64,000 nt of DNA, taken from positions 9,555,574 to 9,619,573 of the forward strand of contig OZ025248.1 of NCBI GenBank assembly GCA_964019135.1. Direction: 5' to 3'. This stretch comes from Arenicola marina. Lineage: Eukaryota > Annelida > Polychaeta > Arenicolidae. The translations under genes and the position numbers were made by a program. A model generated the notes under the pieces. The model did no database searches, was not told where the DNA came from, and worked only from the letters and a program-made list of their open reading frames with translations. Positions 45,593 through 58,853 of this stretch are shown piece after piece (position 1 is the stretch's first letter; every line of letters starts with the position of its first letter).

Positions 45593-46804
45593 AAACTACG
45601 TTCCCATTGACCGCCATGTGAAATGCGATTTGATGGATAATGTCTTTAACACATTTCCAAGACCAATAAACATAATCATGAAAAAGGACCAAACAATCTA
45701 TTCACAGTAAAGGCTTGGCATCCCACCCGCTCCAATCCACATCACTGCTGTAATGTGCAATCCACATCACTGCTGTAATGTGCATTATCACGGCCCTGGT
45801 GTACCCACGCTATAGGCACGTGGCGTGTTTGAGGCCTGTCCTCTCGGTACAGGTCCCTAGGTCTAATTTTCATGCGTCTAAAAACTTATATATGGTATAT
45901 AGCTTTATGCTATGGTGCCTCCACTTTTCATCTAATATGATTTATTACATTTGGAGTTCCCGGTATCGTCGCTTGTGGGGGTAAGTACAGCTGCGCACAA
46001 CACACTTCCGTTCGCGGGCGTTAAGTTATGTTACGAAAAGTCACCTTGCTGAGCAATAAGTTAAACTTTGCGGCAGGTTGTTTGGGGCCGTGTTTCGGTT
46101 CGTAGCCCTCCAAGGGAGAACCAGGAAGTTCTGTACTGCGTACGGGTCAAACTTTTACCGATAAACCTGATGTGAAAGCTACTTAAGGCAATACAAATGA
46201 AGGCCTACTTAAGAACAATGTCCAGTATTACTTGTCTGTTGTCCACCTCGCTTGCATAGTTTGCTATGTAACATCAATTATCGCGAACCAACTATAATGT
46301 GGAATAAGCATAGACCTCTAGTAAGCGCCATCTACATTCGGCACTATATTGTAATACATCGACGTAACATACTATATATTGCAAACTCCTTGTCACGGCC
46401 GCATGTCTTTTCCCAAAGGTTTTCAGATGCACTCAGATGTTGTTACAAATTTTAGTACGCTTGTTAAATATTAGGCTGTACACCACCAGCTTGTAAAGTT
46501 TTTTTACTGTGGACCATGAGACATGGGATGATGTTGCTTACAACCGCTCGCTTCCAACTTGATAGTTTCGTCACCTAAGACAAGTAGAACCTTACATTGT
46601 CTGGAGATAACATGATAAAGCATTAATTAACTTTGCCCACACCCGACAGACATCCAGCCCAACTTGCTTTGACCAGAGATAGCTCTGCATCACATTTTCC
46701 AAGAATATGTTTGCTGTCAGATAATGTACAAAAACAACATTGTGTATGGAGTTCTACTGAACATAACAGTCATATTCAACCTGTTGCAGCAAAAACAGTA
46801 TTTC

Positions 46805-46929
46805 CAGTGGCTGATTTCACAAACACAGTTTAGCTGACTACGGGGTTTAGTCGACTACAGTTACCATGTAAATGATGGGCGATTTTAGCCCCGTATCCGG
46901 CTAAACTATGTACGTGAAATAGGCCACTG
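46805..46929. mobile_element. 125-bp MITE-like inverted repeat
   Basis: Starts CAGTGGCTGATTTCAC and ends GTGAAATAGGCCACTG. The arms stay complementary for about 40 bases (AGTTTAGC, TACGGGG). No clear target-site duplication. Confidence 0.75.
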
Positions 46930-47487
46930 ATGGCGTAGCAGAATGCTAGATGTAAGAGTCAATTAGCCTACAAATAGCATGATTCGTTTTACACATTTAA
47001 CTTTTTCCAATGCGTCATATGTGGTATACGTTGTTTGCTTCTTGTAGGTATGTTTTACACGTGGATGTGTACTCAGATTAGTGGAATGGTCTGGATGACG
47101 GGAAGGACCATATCGCTCCTGGTCCAATCCAAGGACCGTCAGAACGTCGCCATGTTGCTCTTGATCCCTCAGCGCTCCCTCCCGTCCCGACGAACTAGTG
47201 AACAGAGAACACGACGTGTGGGCTCATCGGTAGATGCAATTATCCCCTTATATATGTATACACATATACATATAAATATGTACGTCTCGTACGATCATGG
47301 TGGCCAGCCAGCCTAGAATAATCCGGCTTAGTTTAAGTTAAATCCTGCACTGGGGAGAATCCCGCAAAGCCCTGGGGACGATCCTATCCCGGTTCACGGT
47401 ATCATAGCACGTACGAATTTGAGGAAACACGGAAATCCTGGAATGTACCTAGAACAAGGGTTATACGCTATCCTTGTCTGCACTGGA

Positions 47488-47645
47488 TAAGGACATCGCG
47501 ATCACGTGCGCTGAAGGACAGGATATCGCGATCACGTGCGCTAAAGGATAGAACATCGCGATCACGTGCGCTGAAGGACAGGACATCGCGATCACGTGCG
47601 CTGAAAGACAGGACTTCGCGACCACGTGCGCTGAAGCACAGGGGT
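47488..47645. repeat. 30-bp minisatellite, five copies
   Basis: Units with ATCGCGATCACGTGCGCTGA and AGGACAGGAC. Each contains the palindromes TCGCGA and CACGTG. Confidence 0.9.
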
Positions 47646-49299
47646 GACCTTCATAAACCACACGTAGGCCTACGCATCACATTGCCAGAAGTCCTTTCCC
47701 AGCTGCCGACGCACTGACATGCTGACTGGGGTGTTCTACGTGTCAATCACATACCGGGATATATACGGCACATAACGTCACTAACGACTGTAACTTATAA
47801 TCGGCTTGCCACATTTCATGCGCAAGCTGTGTGGGGTTTATGAATACCGCCCCATGACCCCGGGGAAGGGGGAGGGTGGTGGTGGTGTGGGGGGGGGGGG
47901 GCGTCCCTCCCCTGGATCCGCCATGGTATATATATATAATATATATCGATGAAAGGTCTTTGGGTTTACAATGATGTGTTGGTAAGTTCGCCGTCACCAT
48001 CCCAATAACACAACCCAACACGTGACCAGTGCTTCCTGAGGGGCAATAGGTCCGGGAACGCACCCGCCCCTCCCCGACAATGCCCTCCCTACCCCCCACC
48101 CCTGAAAACGGCTAGATATCAGATACATCAGTAACTGATTCCTCTTGGAGTATACATATGAGGCCGAAGCGCATCATATCATAGCTCCTGCCTTGCTATT
48201 TATTTACTTACTATACAGGCCAAGCATGTGCATTGTGTTTTAATGAAAGGGCTATTTGTTAAGCCAATCTTACTTTGAAATGCTTGAAACGCTCAAGCAA
48301 CATATACATGTATAAATGTATGCATACCCGTACAGCACATTTAAATGTTGGCCCTAAAAGGGGGGGCTGGGGCTGGGTCGCCCCCCCCCCCCTGGATCCG
48401 CCCCTGGTATGCGCCTCCTGACACTGTCTCTGAGTGAATCCCCCCGGACGACCGTAAATAAATATAAAATATACAATCGATACAAATATATACGCATGTC
48501 ATTAAGTGTACAAACACTGGGGCGAAGTGATCGCATTTATACCGACATGTGCATTTAATGTTCAGCTCAGCGTATGTTTCATGTATTAAATGTACTTATC
48601 AGTTATATATATATAGAGTCTAGTATTATTTACATAGCCTTAGCCCCCTATTTATATATATATATATATATTTATCTAATTTGCCAGCCTTGCAATATTT
48701 AGGCTGGGCGTTTGACTAGTCCTTAGGAAATATGATCATATGTGTACGTCTGTACATACAGACATTTATGGGAAAGTCATGAAGACTGCAAAGCAATGGA
48801 GTATGCATATATATTTTCTTGGTATGTTATACAACATGTCCTGCGCATAAAGATAAAAATAAAGATAACTATGTTTCGGCGAACAGACTGCCGCTACACC
48901 ACGACTGAGACCCGAGACCTGATACCCGCTGTTTTTGTTGTTGTGTGGTTGCCGTTCAGGTCTCTACACTTGAGCGCTGCTGTTCGTTTTACTATTTTTG
49001 TGCTTACGGAGAATCGTAGAACAGTAACTTCGTCCGCTATTGGGGCTGTGAGCGTCGTTTCTCTCTACTTCCTGCATTTATAACAAAAACAAAAGAAGCG
49101 TAGAGTAGCAGTTAAAAGGAGAATATAACGGCCCCAGGGATGAAATAACTTTGTTGGTTGGGGTCCAGCGTCCCTAGGGTAGTCTTCCTGCGGTGGTGGG
49201 CGACCCCTTCGCATGCCCTGGTGGCTAGGTGCCCTGGAAAGTCCCCTTTGTAGGTAGGCCTGGGGCCGTGTTGATAAACGACAGGTAGCTTGTAGTGTA

Positions 49300-50285
49300 T
49301 GCACATCGGGTATGTACACGACCCTGGTGTGGACAAGGCCCTGGTGTATACACGCCTGATGTTTACACCTCTGATGTGTACGGTCCTGATGTGTACACCA
49401 CTGGTGTGTACACATTAGGGGTGTACAAGGCCATCGTGTATACACATCAAGGGTTACAAGGCTATGGTGTATACACCAGGGGTGTATACACAACAGGTGT
49501 GTACAAGGCCTCGGTGTGTACTCAACATGTGTGTACACAACAGGTGTGTACAAGGCCCTGGTGTGTACACAGTAGGTGTGTACAAGGCCCTGGTGTGTAC
49601 TCAACAGGTGTGTTCGAGGCCCTGGTGTATACACAAATGGTGTGTACAAGGCCCTGGTGTGTATACAACAGGTGTGTACAAGGCCCTTGGATGTACACAA
49701 CTGGTGTGTACAATGCCCTGGTGTGGACTCAACAGGTGTGTACAAGGCCCTGGTATATACACAAGTGTGTACAAGGCCGTGGTGTGTACACAGCAGCTGT
49801 GTACAATGCCTTGGTGTGTACACAATATGTGTGTACAAGGCCCTGGTGTGTACACAAAAGGTGTGTACAAGGCCCTGGTGTGTACACAGCAGGTGTGTAC
49901 AAGGCCTTGGTGTGTACACAATAGGTGTGTACAAGGCCCTGGTATGTACACAACAGGTGTGTACAAGGCCCTGGTGTGTACACAACAGGTGTGTACAAGG
50001 CCTTGGTGTGTACACAGCAGGTGTGTACAAGGCCTGGTGTGTACACAGCAGGTGTGTACAAGGCCTTGGTGTGTACACAGCAGGTGTGTACAAGGCCTTG
50101 GTGTGTACATAAGTGTGTACAAGGCCTCGGTGTGTACACAGCAGGTGTGTACAAGGCCTTGGTGTGTACACAGCAGGTGTGTACAAGGCCTTGATGTGTA
50201 CACAAGTGTGTACAAGGCCTTGGTGTGTACACAGCAGGTGTGTACAAGGCCTTGGTGTGTACACAATAGGTATGTACCATGCCCC
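49300..50285. repeat. 32-bp minisatellite open in many frames
   Basis: About 30 copies of GTGTGTACAAGGCCCTGG followed by TGTGTACACAACAG, with starts at 49925 and 49957, for example. A short form of about 28 bases lacks CAACAG. Because 32 is not a multiple of three, three copies give a 32-residue peptide period. Frames of 423 residues (minus) and 308 residues (plus) run through it. The mirrored TGTGTACA/TGTACACA parts could pair. Confidence 0.95.
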
Positions 50286-50529
50286 GGTGTACGTGGCGGT
50301 GGACGGTTGATGCAATGCTATGTAGATGCGGGTCACATACCGGCCACTTCATGGCGTGCAGACAGATCGTTTGATTGGTATACCTCGTAAAACTCTTCAT
50401 CCCGCACGAACCTGCATCACCCGCGACAGTGGCCAACCCGCTGGCACAGTCAGCCCAGATATTACACAGCATGTTTGCTGAAGTAAATGTTCTATTCAGT
50501 CCACCGAAAATGTTTTACTTCCCCAACTC

Positions 50530-53500
50530 CCACGCGGGAGTAGGACAAATAGAGAGACGGGCTCAGCCCCGCTGTAGGAGAAGTAGAGAAACGGGCTCAG
50601 CCCTGTGGTAGAACAAATAGAAACGGGCTCAGCCCCGTGGTAGGACAAATAGAAACGGGCTCAGCCCCGCTGTAGGACAAATAGAGAAACGGGCTCAGCC
50701 CCGTGGCAGGACAAATAGAAACGGGCTCAGCCCCGCTGTAGGACAAATAGAGAAACGGGATCAGCCCCGTGGTAGGACAAATAGAAACGGGCTCTGCCCC
50801 GTGGTAGGACAAATAGAGAAACGGCCTCAGCCCCGTGGTAGAACAAATAGAAACGGGCTCTGCCCCGTGGTAGGACAAATAGAGAAACGGCCTCAGCCCC
50901 GTGGTAGAACAAATAGAAACGGGCTCAGCCCCGTGGTAGGACAAATAGAAACGTGCTCAGCCCCGCTGTAGGACAAATAGAGACGGGCTCAGCCCCGTGG
51001 TAGGACAAATAGAGAAGCGGGCTCATCCCCGCTGCAGGACAAATAGAGACGGGCTCAGCCCCGTGGTAGGACAAATAGAAACGGGCTCAGCCCCGTGGTA
51101 GGACAAATAGAGAGACGGGCTCAGACCCGTGGTAGGACAAATGGAGAAACGGGCTCAGCCCCGCTGTAGGACAAATAGAGAGACGGGCTCAGCCCCGTGG
51201 TAGGACAAATGGAGAAAGGGGCTCAGCCCCGTGGTAGGACAAATAGAGAGACGGGCTCAGCCCCGGGGTAGGACAAATAGAGAAGCGGGCTCATCCCCGC
51301 TGCAGGACAAATAGAGACGGGCTCCGCCCCGTGGTAGGACAAATAGAAACGGGCTCAGCCCCGCGGTAGGACAAATGGAGAAACGGGCTCCGGCCCGCTG
51401 TAGGACAAATAGAGACGGGCTCAGCCCCGTGGTAAGACAAATAGAGACGGGGTCAGCCCCGCTGTAAGACAAATAGAGACGGGCTCAACCCCGTGGTAGG
51501 ACAAATAGAGAGACGGGCTCAGCCCCGTGGTAGGACAAATGGAGAAACGGGCTCAGCCCCGCTGTAGGACAAATAGAGAAACAGGCTCAGCCCCGTGGTA
51601 GGACAAATAGAAACGGGATCAGCCCCGCTGTAGGACAAATAGAGAAACGGGATCAGCCCCGCTGTAGGACAAATAGAGACGGGCTCAGCCCCGTGGTAGG
51701 ACAAAGAGAGAAACGGGCTCAGCCCCGTGGTAGGACAAATAGAGACGAGCTCAGCCCCGTGGTAGGACAAACAGAGAAACGGGCTCAGCCCCGTGGTAGG
51801 ACAAATAGAAACGGGCTCAGCCCCGCGGTCGGTCAAATAGAAACGGGCTCAGCCCCGTGGTAGGACAAATAGAGACGGGCTAAGCCCCGCTGTAGGACAA
51901 ATAGAGACGGGCTAAGCCCCGTGGTAGGACAAATAGAGACGGGCTCAGCCCCGCTGTAAGACAAATAGAGACGGGCTCAGCCCCGCGGTCGGACAAATAG
52001 AAACGGGCTCAGCCCCGTGGTAGGACAAATAGAGACGGGCTCAGCCCCGCTGTAAGACAAATAGAGACGAGCTCAGCCCCGTGGTAGGACAAATAGAGAC
52101 GGGCTCAGCCCCGTGGTAGGACAAATAGAGACGGGCTAAGCCCCGTGGTAGGACAAATAGAGACGGGCTCAGCCCCGCTGTAAGACAAATAGAGACGGGC
52201 TCAGCCCCGCGGTCGGACAAATAGAAACGGGCTCAGCCCCGTGGTAGGACAAATAGAGACGGGCTCAGCCCCGTGGTAGGACAAATAGAGACGGGCTCAG
52301 CCCCGCTGTAGGACAAATAGAGACGGGCTCAGCCCCGCTGTAAGACAAATAGAGACGGGCTCAGCCCCGCGGTCGGACAAATAGAAACGGGCTCAGCCCC
52401 GTGGTAGGACAAATAGAGACGGGCTCAGCCCCGTGGTAGGACAAATAGAGACGGGCTCAGCCCCGCGGTCGGACAAATAGAAACGGGCTCAGCCCCGTGG
52501 TAGGACAAATAGAGACGGGCTCAGCCCCGCGGTCGGACAAATAGAAACGGGCTCAGCCCCGTGGTAGGACAAATAGAGACGAGCTCAGCCCCGTGGTAGG
52601 ACAAATAGAGACGAGCTCAGCCCCGTGGTAGGACAAATAGAGACGAGCTCAGCCCCGTGGTAGGACAAATAGAGACGAGCTCAGCCCCGTGGTAGGACAA
52701 ATAGAGACGGGCTCAGCCCCGCGGTCGGACAAATAGAGACGAGCTCAGCCCCGTGGTAGGACAAATAGAGACGAGCTCAGCCCCGTGGTAGGACAAATAG
52801 AGACGAGCTCAGCCCCGTGGTAGGACAAATAGAGACGAGCTCAGCCCCGTGGTAGGACAAATAGAGACGAGCTCAGCCCCGTGGTAGGACAAATAGAGAC
52901 GAGCTCAGCCCCGTGGTAGGACAAATAGAGACGGGCTCAGCCCCGCGGTCGGACAAATAGAAACGGGCTCAGCCCCGTGGTAGGACAAATAGAGACGGGC
53001 TCAGCCCCGCGGTCGGACAAATAGAAACGGGCTCAGCCCCGTGGTAGGACAAATAGAAACGGGCTCAGCCCCGCGGTAGGACAAATGGAGAAACGGGCTC
53101 CGGCCCGCTGTAGGACAAATAGAGACGGGCTCAGCCCCGTGGTAAGACAAATAGAGACGGGGTCAGCCCCGCTGTAAGACAAATAGAGACGGGCTCAACC
53201 CCGTGGTAGGACAAATAGAGAGACGGGCTCAGCCCCGTGGTAGGACAAATGGAGAAACGGGCTCAGCCCCGCTGTAGGACAAATAGAGAAACAGGCTCAG
53301 CCCCGTGGTAGGACAAATAGAAACGGGATCAGCCCCGCTGTAGGACAAATAGAGAAACGGGATCAGCCCCGCTGTAGGACAAATAGAGACGGGCTCAGCC
53401 CCGTGGTAGGACAAAGAGAGAAACGGGCTCAGCCCCGTGGTAGGACAAATAGAGACGAGCTCAGCCCCGTGGTAGGACAAACAGAGAAACGGGCTCAGCC

Positions 53501-56500
53501 CCGTGGTAGGACAAATAGAAACGGGCTCAGCCCCGCGGTCGGTCAAATAGAAACGGGCTCAGCCCCGTGGTAGGACAAATAGAGACGGGCTAAGCCCCGC
53601 TGTAGGACAAATAGAGACGGGCTAAGCCCCGTGGTAGGACAAATAGAGACGGGCTCAGCCCCGCTGTAAGACAAATAGAGACGGGCTCAGCCCCGCGGTC
53701 GGACAAATAGAAACGGGCTCAGCCCCGTGGTAGGACAAATAGAGACGGGCTCAGCCCCGCTGTAAGACAAATAGAGACGAGCTCAGCCCCGTGGTAGGAC
53801 AAATAGAGACGGGCTCAGCCCCGTGGTAGGACAAATAGAGACGGGCTAAGCCCCGTGGTAGGACAAATAGAGACGGGCTCAGCCCCGCTGTAAGACAAAT
53901 AGAGACGGGCTCAGCCCCGCGGTCGGACAAATAGAAACGGGCTCAGCCCCGTGGTAGGACAAATAGAGACGGGCTCAGCCCCGTGGTAGGACAAATAGAG
54001 ACGGGCTCAGCCCCGCTGTAGGACAAATAGAGACGGGCTCAGCCCCGCTGTAAGACAAATAGAGACGGGCTCAGCCCCGCGGTCGGACAAATAGAAACGG
54101 GCTCAGCCCCGTGGTAGGACAAATAGAGACGGGCTCAGCCCCGTGGTAGGACAAATAGAGACGGGCTCAGCCCCGCGGTCGGACAAATAGAAACGGGCTC
54201 AGCCCCGTGGTAGGACAAATAGAGACGGGCTCAGCCCCGCGGTCGGACAAATAGAAACGGGCTCAGCCCCGTGGTAGGACAAATAGAGACGAGCTCAGCC
54301 CCGTGGTAGGACAAATAGAGACGAGCTCAGCCCCGTGGTAGGACAAATAGAGACGAGCTCAGCCCCGTGGTAGGACAAATAGAGACGAGCTCAGCCCCGT
54401 GGTAGGACAAATAGAGACGGGCTCAGCCCCGCGGTCGGACAAATAGAGACGAGCTCAGCCCCGTGGTAGGACAAATAGAGACGAGCTCAGCCCCGTGGTA
54501 GGACAAATAGAGACGAGCTCAGCCCCGTGGTAGGACAAATAGAGACGAGCTCAGCCCCGTGGTAGGACAAATAGAGACGAGCTCAGCCCCGTGGTAGGAC
54601 AAATAGAGACGAGCTCAGCCCCGTGGTAGGACAAATAGAGACGGGCTCAGCCCCGCGGTCGGACAAATAGAAACGGGCTCAGCCCCGTGGTAGGACAAAT
54701 AGAGACGGGCTCAGCCCCGCGGTCGGACAAATAGAAACGGGCTCAGCCCCGTGGTAGGACAAATAGAGACGGGCTCAGCCCCGCGGTCGGACAAATAGAA
54801 ACGGGCTCAGCCCCGTGGTAGGACAAATAGAGACGAGCTCAGCCCCGTGGTAGGACAAATAGAGACGGGCTCAGCCCCGCTGTAGGACACATAGAGACGA
54901 GCTCAGCCCCGTGGTAGGACAAATAGAGACGAGCTCAGCCCCGTGGTAGGACAAATAGAGACGGGCTCAGCCCCGCGGTCGGACAAATAGAAACGGGCTC
55001 AGCCCCGTGGTAGGACAAATAGAGACGGGCTCAGCCCCGTGGTAGGACAAATAGAGACGGGCTCAGCCCCGCTGTAGGACACATAGAGACGAGCTCAGCC
55101 CCGCTGTAGGACACATAGAGACGAGCTCAGCCCCGTGGTAGGACAAATAGAGACGAGCTCAGCCCCGTGGTAGGACAAATAGAGACGGGCTCAGCCCCGC
55201 GGTCGGACAAATAGAAACGAGCTCAGCCCCGTGGTAGGACAAATAGAGACGAGCTCAGCCCCGTGGTAGGACAAATAGAGACGAGCTCAGCCCCGTGGTA
55301 GGACAAATAGAGACGAGCTCAGCCCCGTGGTAGGACAAATAGAGACGAGCTCAGCCCCGTGGTAGGACAAATAGAGACGAGCTCAGCCCCGTGGTAGGAC
55401 AAATAGAGACGAGCTCAGCCCCGTGGTAGGACAAATAGAGACGAGCTCAGCCCCGTGGTAGGACAAATAGAGACGAGCTCAGCCCCGTGGTAGGACAAAT
55501 AGAGACGAGCTCAGCCCCGTGGTAGGACAAATAGAGACGAGCTCAGCCCCGTGGTAGGACAAATAGAGACGAGCTCAGCCCCGTGGTAGGACAAATAGAG
55601 ACGAGCTCAGCCCCGTGGTAGGACAAATAGAGACGGGCTCAGCCCCGCTGTAAGACAAATAGACACGGGCTAAGCCCCGTGGTAGGACAAATAGAGACGA
55701 GCTCAGCCCCGCTGTAAGACAAATAGAGACGAGCTCAGCCCCGTGGTAGGACAAATAGAGACGAGCTCAGCCCCGTGGTAGGACAAATAGAGACGAGCTC
55801 AGCCCCGTGGTAGGACAAATAGAGACGAGCTCAGCCCCGTGGTAGGACAAATAGAGACGAGCTCAGCCCCGTGGTAGGACAAATAGAGACGAGCTCAGCC
55901 CCGTGGTAGGACAAATAGAGACGAGCTCAGCCCCGTGGTAGGACAAATAGAGACGGGCTCAGCCCCGCTGTAAGACAAATAGAGACGAGCTCAGCCCCGT
56001 GGTAGGACAAATAGAGACGAGCTCAGCCCCGCTGTAAGACAAATAGAGACGAGCTCAGCCCCGTGGTAGGACAAATAGAGACGAGCTCAGCCCCGTGGTA
56101 GGACAAATAGAGACGAGCTCAGCCCCGTGGTAGGACAAATAGAGACGGGCTAAGCCCCGCTGTAGGACACATAGAGACGGGCTCAGCCCCGTGGTAGGAC
56201 ACATAGAGACGGGCTCAGCCCCGTGGTAGGACAAATAGAGACGAGCTCAGCCCCGTGGTAGGACAAATAGAGACGAGCTCAGCCCCGTGGTAGGACAAAT
56301 AGAGACGAGCTCAGCCCCGTGGTAGGACAAATAGAGACGGGCTCAGCCCCGCTGTAAGACAAATAGAGACGAGCTCAGCCCCGTGGTAGGACAAATAGAG
56401 ACGAGCTCAGCCCCGCTGTAAGAAAAATAGAGATGAGCTCAGCCCCGTGGTAGGACAAATAGAGACGAGCTCAGCCCCGTGGTAGGACAAATAGAGACGA

Positions 56501-57220
56501 GCTCAGCCCCGTGGTAGGACAAATAGAGACGGGCTCAGCCCCGCTGTAGGACACATAGAGACGGGCTCAGCCCCGTGGTAGGACACATAGAGACGGGCTC
56601 AGCCCCGTGGTAGGACAAATAGAGACGAGCTCAGCCCCGTGGTAGGACAAATAGAGACGAGCTCAGCCCCGTGGTAGGACAAATAGAGACGGGCTAAGCC
56701 CCGCTGTAGGACACATAGAGACGGGCTCAGCCCCGTGGTAGGACAAATAGAGACGAGCTCAGCCCCGTGGTAGGACAAATAGAGACGAGCTCAGCCCCGT
56801 GGTAGGACAAATAGAGACGAGCTCAGCCCCGTGGTAGGACAAATAGAGACGAGCTCAGCCCCGTGGTAGGACAAATAGAGACGGGCTCAGCCCCGCTGTA
56901 AGACAAATAGAGACGAGCTCAGCCCCGTGGTAGGACAAATAGAGACGAGCTCAGCCCCGTGGTAGGACAAATAGAGACGAGCTCAGCCCCGTGGTAGGAC
57001 AAATAGAGACGGGCTAAGCCCCGCTGTAGGACACATAGAGACGGGCTCAGCCCCGTGGTAGGACACATAGAGACGGGCTCAGCCCCGTGGTAGGACAAAT
57101 AGAGACGAGCTCAGCCCCGTGGTAGGACAAATAGAGACGAGCTCAGCCCCGTGGTAGGACAAATAGAGACGGGCTAAGCCCCGCTGTAGGACACATAGAG
57201 ACGGGCTCAGCCCCGTGATA
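50530..57220. repeat. 32-bp minisatellite, ~205 copies, with 1710-bp higher-order duplication
   Basis: Unit ACGGGCTCAGCCCCGTGG plus TAGGACAAATAGAG, with 33-35-bp variants in the first kilobase. Roughly 51336-53045 is repeated at 53046-54755 with no difference that I noticed. The right half is largely made of a GACGAGCTCAG variant, so this type has spread locally. Each unit can fold into a hairpin (ACGGG with CCCGT). No gene. Confidence 0.97.
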
Positions 57221-57221
57221 T

Positions 57222-57530
57222 CCATCAGAAAGATACCCTGTGAAAATCGAGATCTGTCCGAAAGATAAAATGTTAAAGTCGAGATCGGTTGGAAAGATGC
57301 ACTTAAAGTCTAGATTTGTTGGTAATATACAATGGTATAGTCGAGATATGTCCGAAACATACACTGTTAAAAACGAGATGTGATGGGAAAATACACGGGT
57401 AAAGTCGAGATCCGCCAGAAAGATACTGTTAAAGTCGAGATCCGCCAGAAAGATACTGTTAATGTCGAGATCCGCCAGAAAGATACTGTTAAAGTCGAGA
57501 TCCGTTGGACATATACACTGTTAAACTCGG
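57222..57530. repeat. Degenerate 30-34-bp repeat next to the satellite
   Basis: Copies of GTTAAAGTCGAGATCCG and CCAGAAAGATACT, irregular at the left (~34 bp) and exactly 30 bp at 57405-57510. It is unrelated in sequence to the 32-bp array it borders. Confidence 0.85.
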
Positions 57531-57663
57531 CATTCCTGCACGGTTATGCACTCTTAAATTCATACACCCTTAGAAATTGCAAGAAACGCCCTTGTAGTAG
57601 TAGGCGTCCTCTTCATGGAGCTGTAAGCGGCATGTGTATTAAATATAGAGTTTGTACCAGAAG

Positions 57664-57666
57664 GCG

Positions 57667-57707
<41 letters not shown>

Positions 57708-57710
57708 ATC
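57664..57710. repeat. (TA)n microsatellite
   Basis: Almost pure TA run of about 45 bases with one TTTA interruption. Confidence 0.95.
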
Positions 57711-57840
57711 AGAACTGGCAGACCCCCCACCGACCGAGGGTGGTCTGCATTGGGGCTCGTCCCGTCGCAATACACATTGCAATACAAGCCGTTGCAAAGA
57801 AAAGCAGTGAGCGTTACACTTTTCCTCCCAAATTAATTTT

Positions 57841-58853
57841 ATACCCGTAGTTGCTCGAGTAAACGCCCGGGCGGTTATTTTTTTCGAGCATACAATTCCT
57901 CGGGCGCTTATTCAAACGAGCGCTTATTCGAACCCGGGCGCTTCATAATTTTTTGTGACGGTCGTGACAAGAATTTTTGTTAGTGAATGCGCTTATTTAA
58001 TATGTAACATGACATCATCGGAGGCGGAACTCAGCAAGCGGAATTCGATTTGCCTTGTTTTATCTCATCTATAGCATCAAGCTTAAACTCTTAGAGTGTA
58101 GCTATGTAATTTCCTCTTCCTGTTCTCACTCGCCTCTCGGGATGAATCGCGCTTCCGTTTTCTCTCGTCCGCCATTGTCGGATACTGATCGAATTGTGAT
58201 AACACGCCCTCGACACATTGATATTTATATAAACTGGTCAGTCCTCCGTTTGATAAGTGCAATTTAAAAGATAATCCAAGCAAACAACTGCATCTTTTAT
58301 GTTACGGTAAATGTGGGCAATCATGAGAAGCCGCGCCACTCTTACCCGCCCCCTACTACCCCCCACCTAACACCTGAATCAATGCAACAGATTCTTTCCT
58401 TTATCTGAACGCGCTTGCCTGTGAGGAAGCCGTTTAATCGAACAAGCATGTTAGGCCGCGACACTCTTACCCACCCCTACCCCATCCCACCTAACACCTT
58501 CGCCCACAACACAATCGCTCTTCCGAAGTCCCTGCCCATACAAATCAGTAGATGGCTATTACAAAGACCAGCAAGCGATAAAGTTTCCTTCATATTAACT
58601 CGTCGATGTTAGGAAGCCTGCATTGCAGATATCACATAATATAGCTGTAATTGTATAATACCTCGCATTGCAAAGAACGTAATGCAGTAGTAAAATGTTG
58701 GCTCCCTGGAGGTTATTCAAGCCCGGGCGCTTATTCAAGCCCGGGCGCTTATTCAAGCCCGGGCGCTTATTCATTTTTTGTGTCTCATTGACTGGGCGCT
58801 TATTCCAACGAGCGCGTATGCGAACAGGGGCGATTAATCGATCAACTACGGTA
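57841..58853. mobile_element. ~1-kb DNA transposon remnant with CGTAGTTG ends
   Basis: Left end ATACCCGTAGTTGCTCGAG; right end, reverse-complemented, ATACCGTAGTTGATCGAT. The sub-terminal parts also match and are rich in CCCGGGCGCTTATTC, present as three tandem copies near 58706-58770. TA occurs at both borders, fitting a TA-target element. The interior has no recognisable transposase, so it is non-autonomous or decayed. Confidence 0.65.

Larger units (their letters stand above)
45593..49290. other. Intergenic stretch between large arrays
   Basis: No gene recognised. It holds a 25-bp direct duplication at about 45735-45784 (ATCCACATCACTGCTGTAAT), a MITE at 46805-46929, a 30-bp repeat at 47490-47640, fragments with CCTGGATCCGCC ends near 47915 and 48395, and AT-rich microsatellites around 48605-48670. 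Confidence 0.6.

Noticed and set aside
47035-47316. Frame beginning after a GTAG near 47047
   Set aside because: No recognisable protein and no partner exon.
49065-50390. Long frames of 423 and 308 residues
   Set aside because: They run through the 32-bp minisatellite on opposite strands; the repeating peptide simply follows the DNA repeat.
50530-57220. CRISPR-like regular array
   Set aside because: Units are directly adjacent with no unique spacers, and the DNA is clearly animal.
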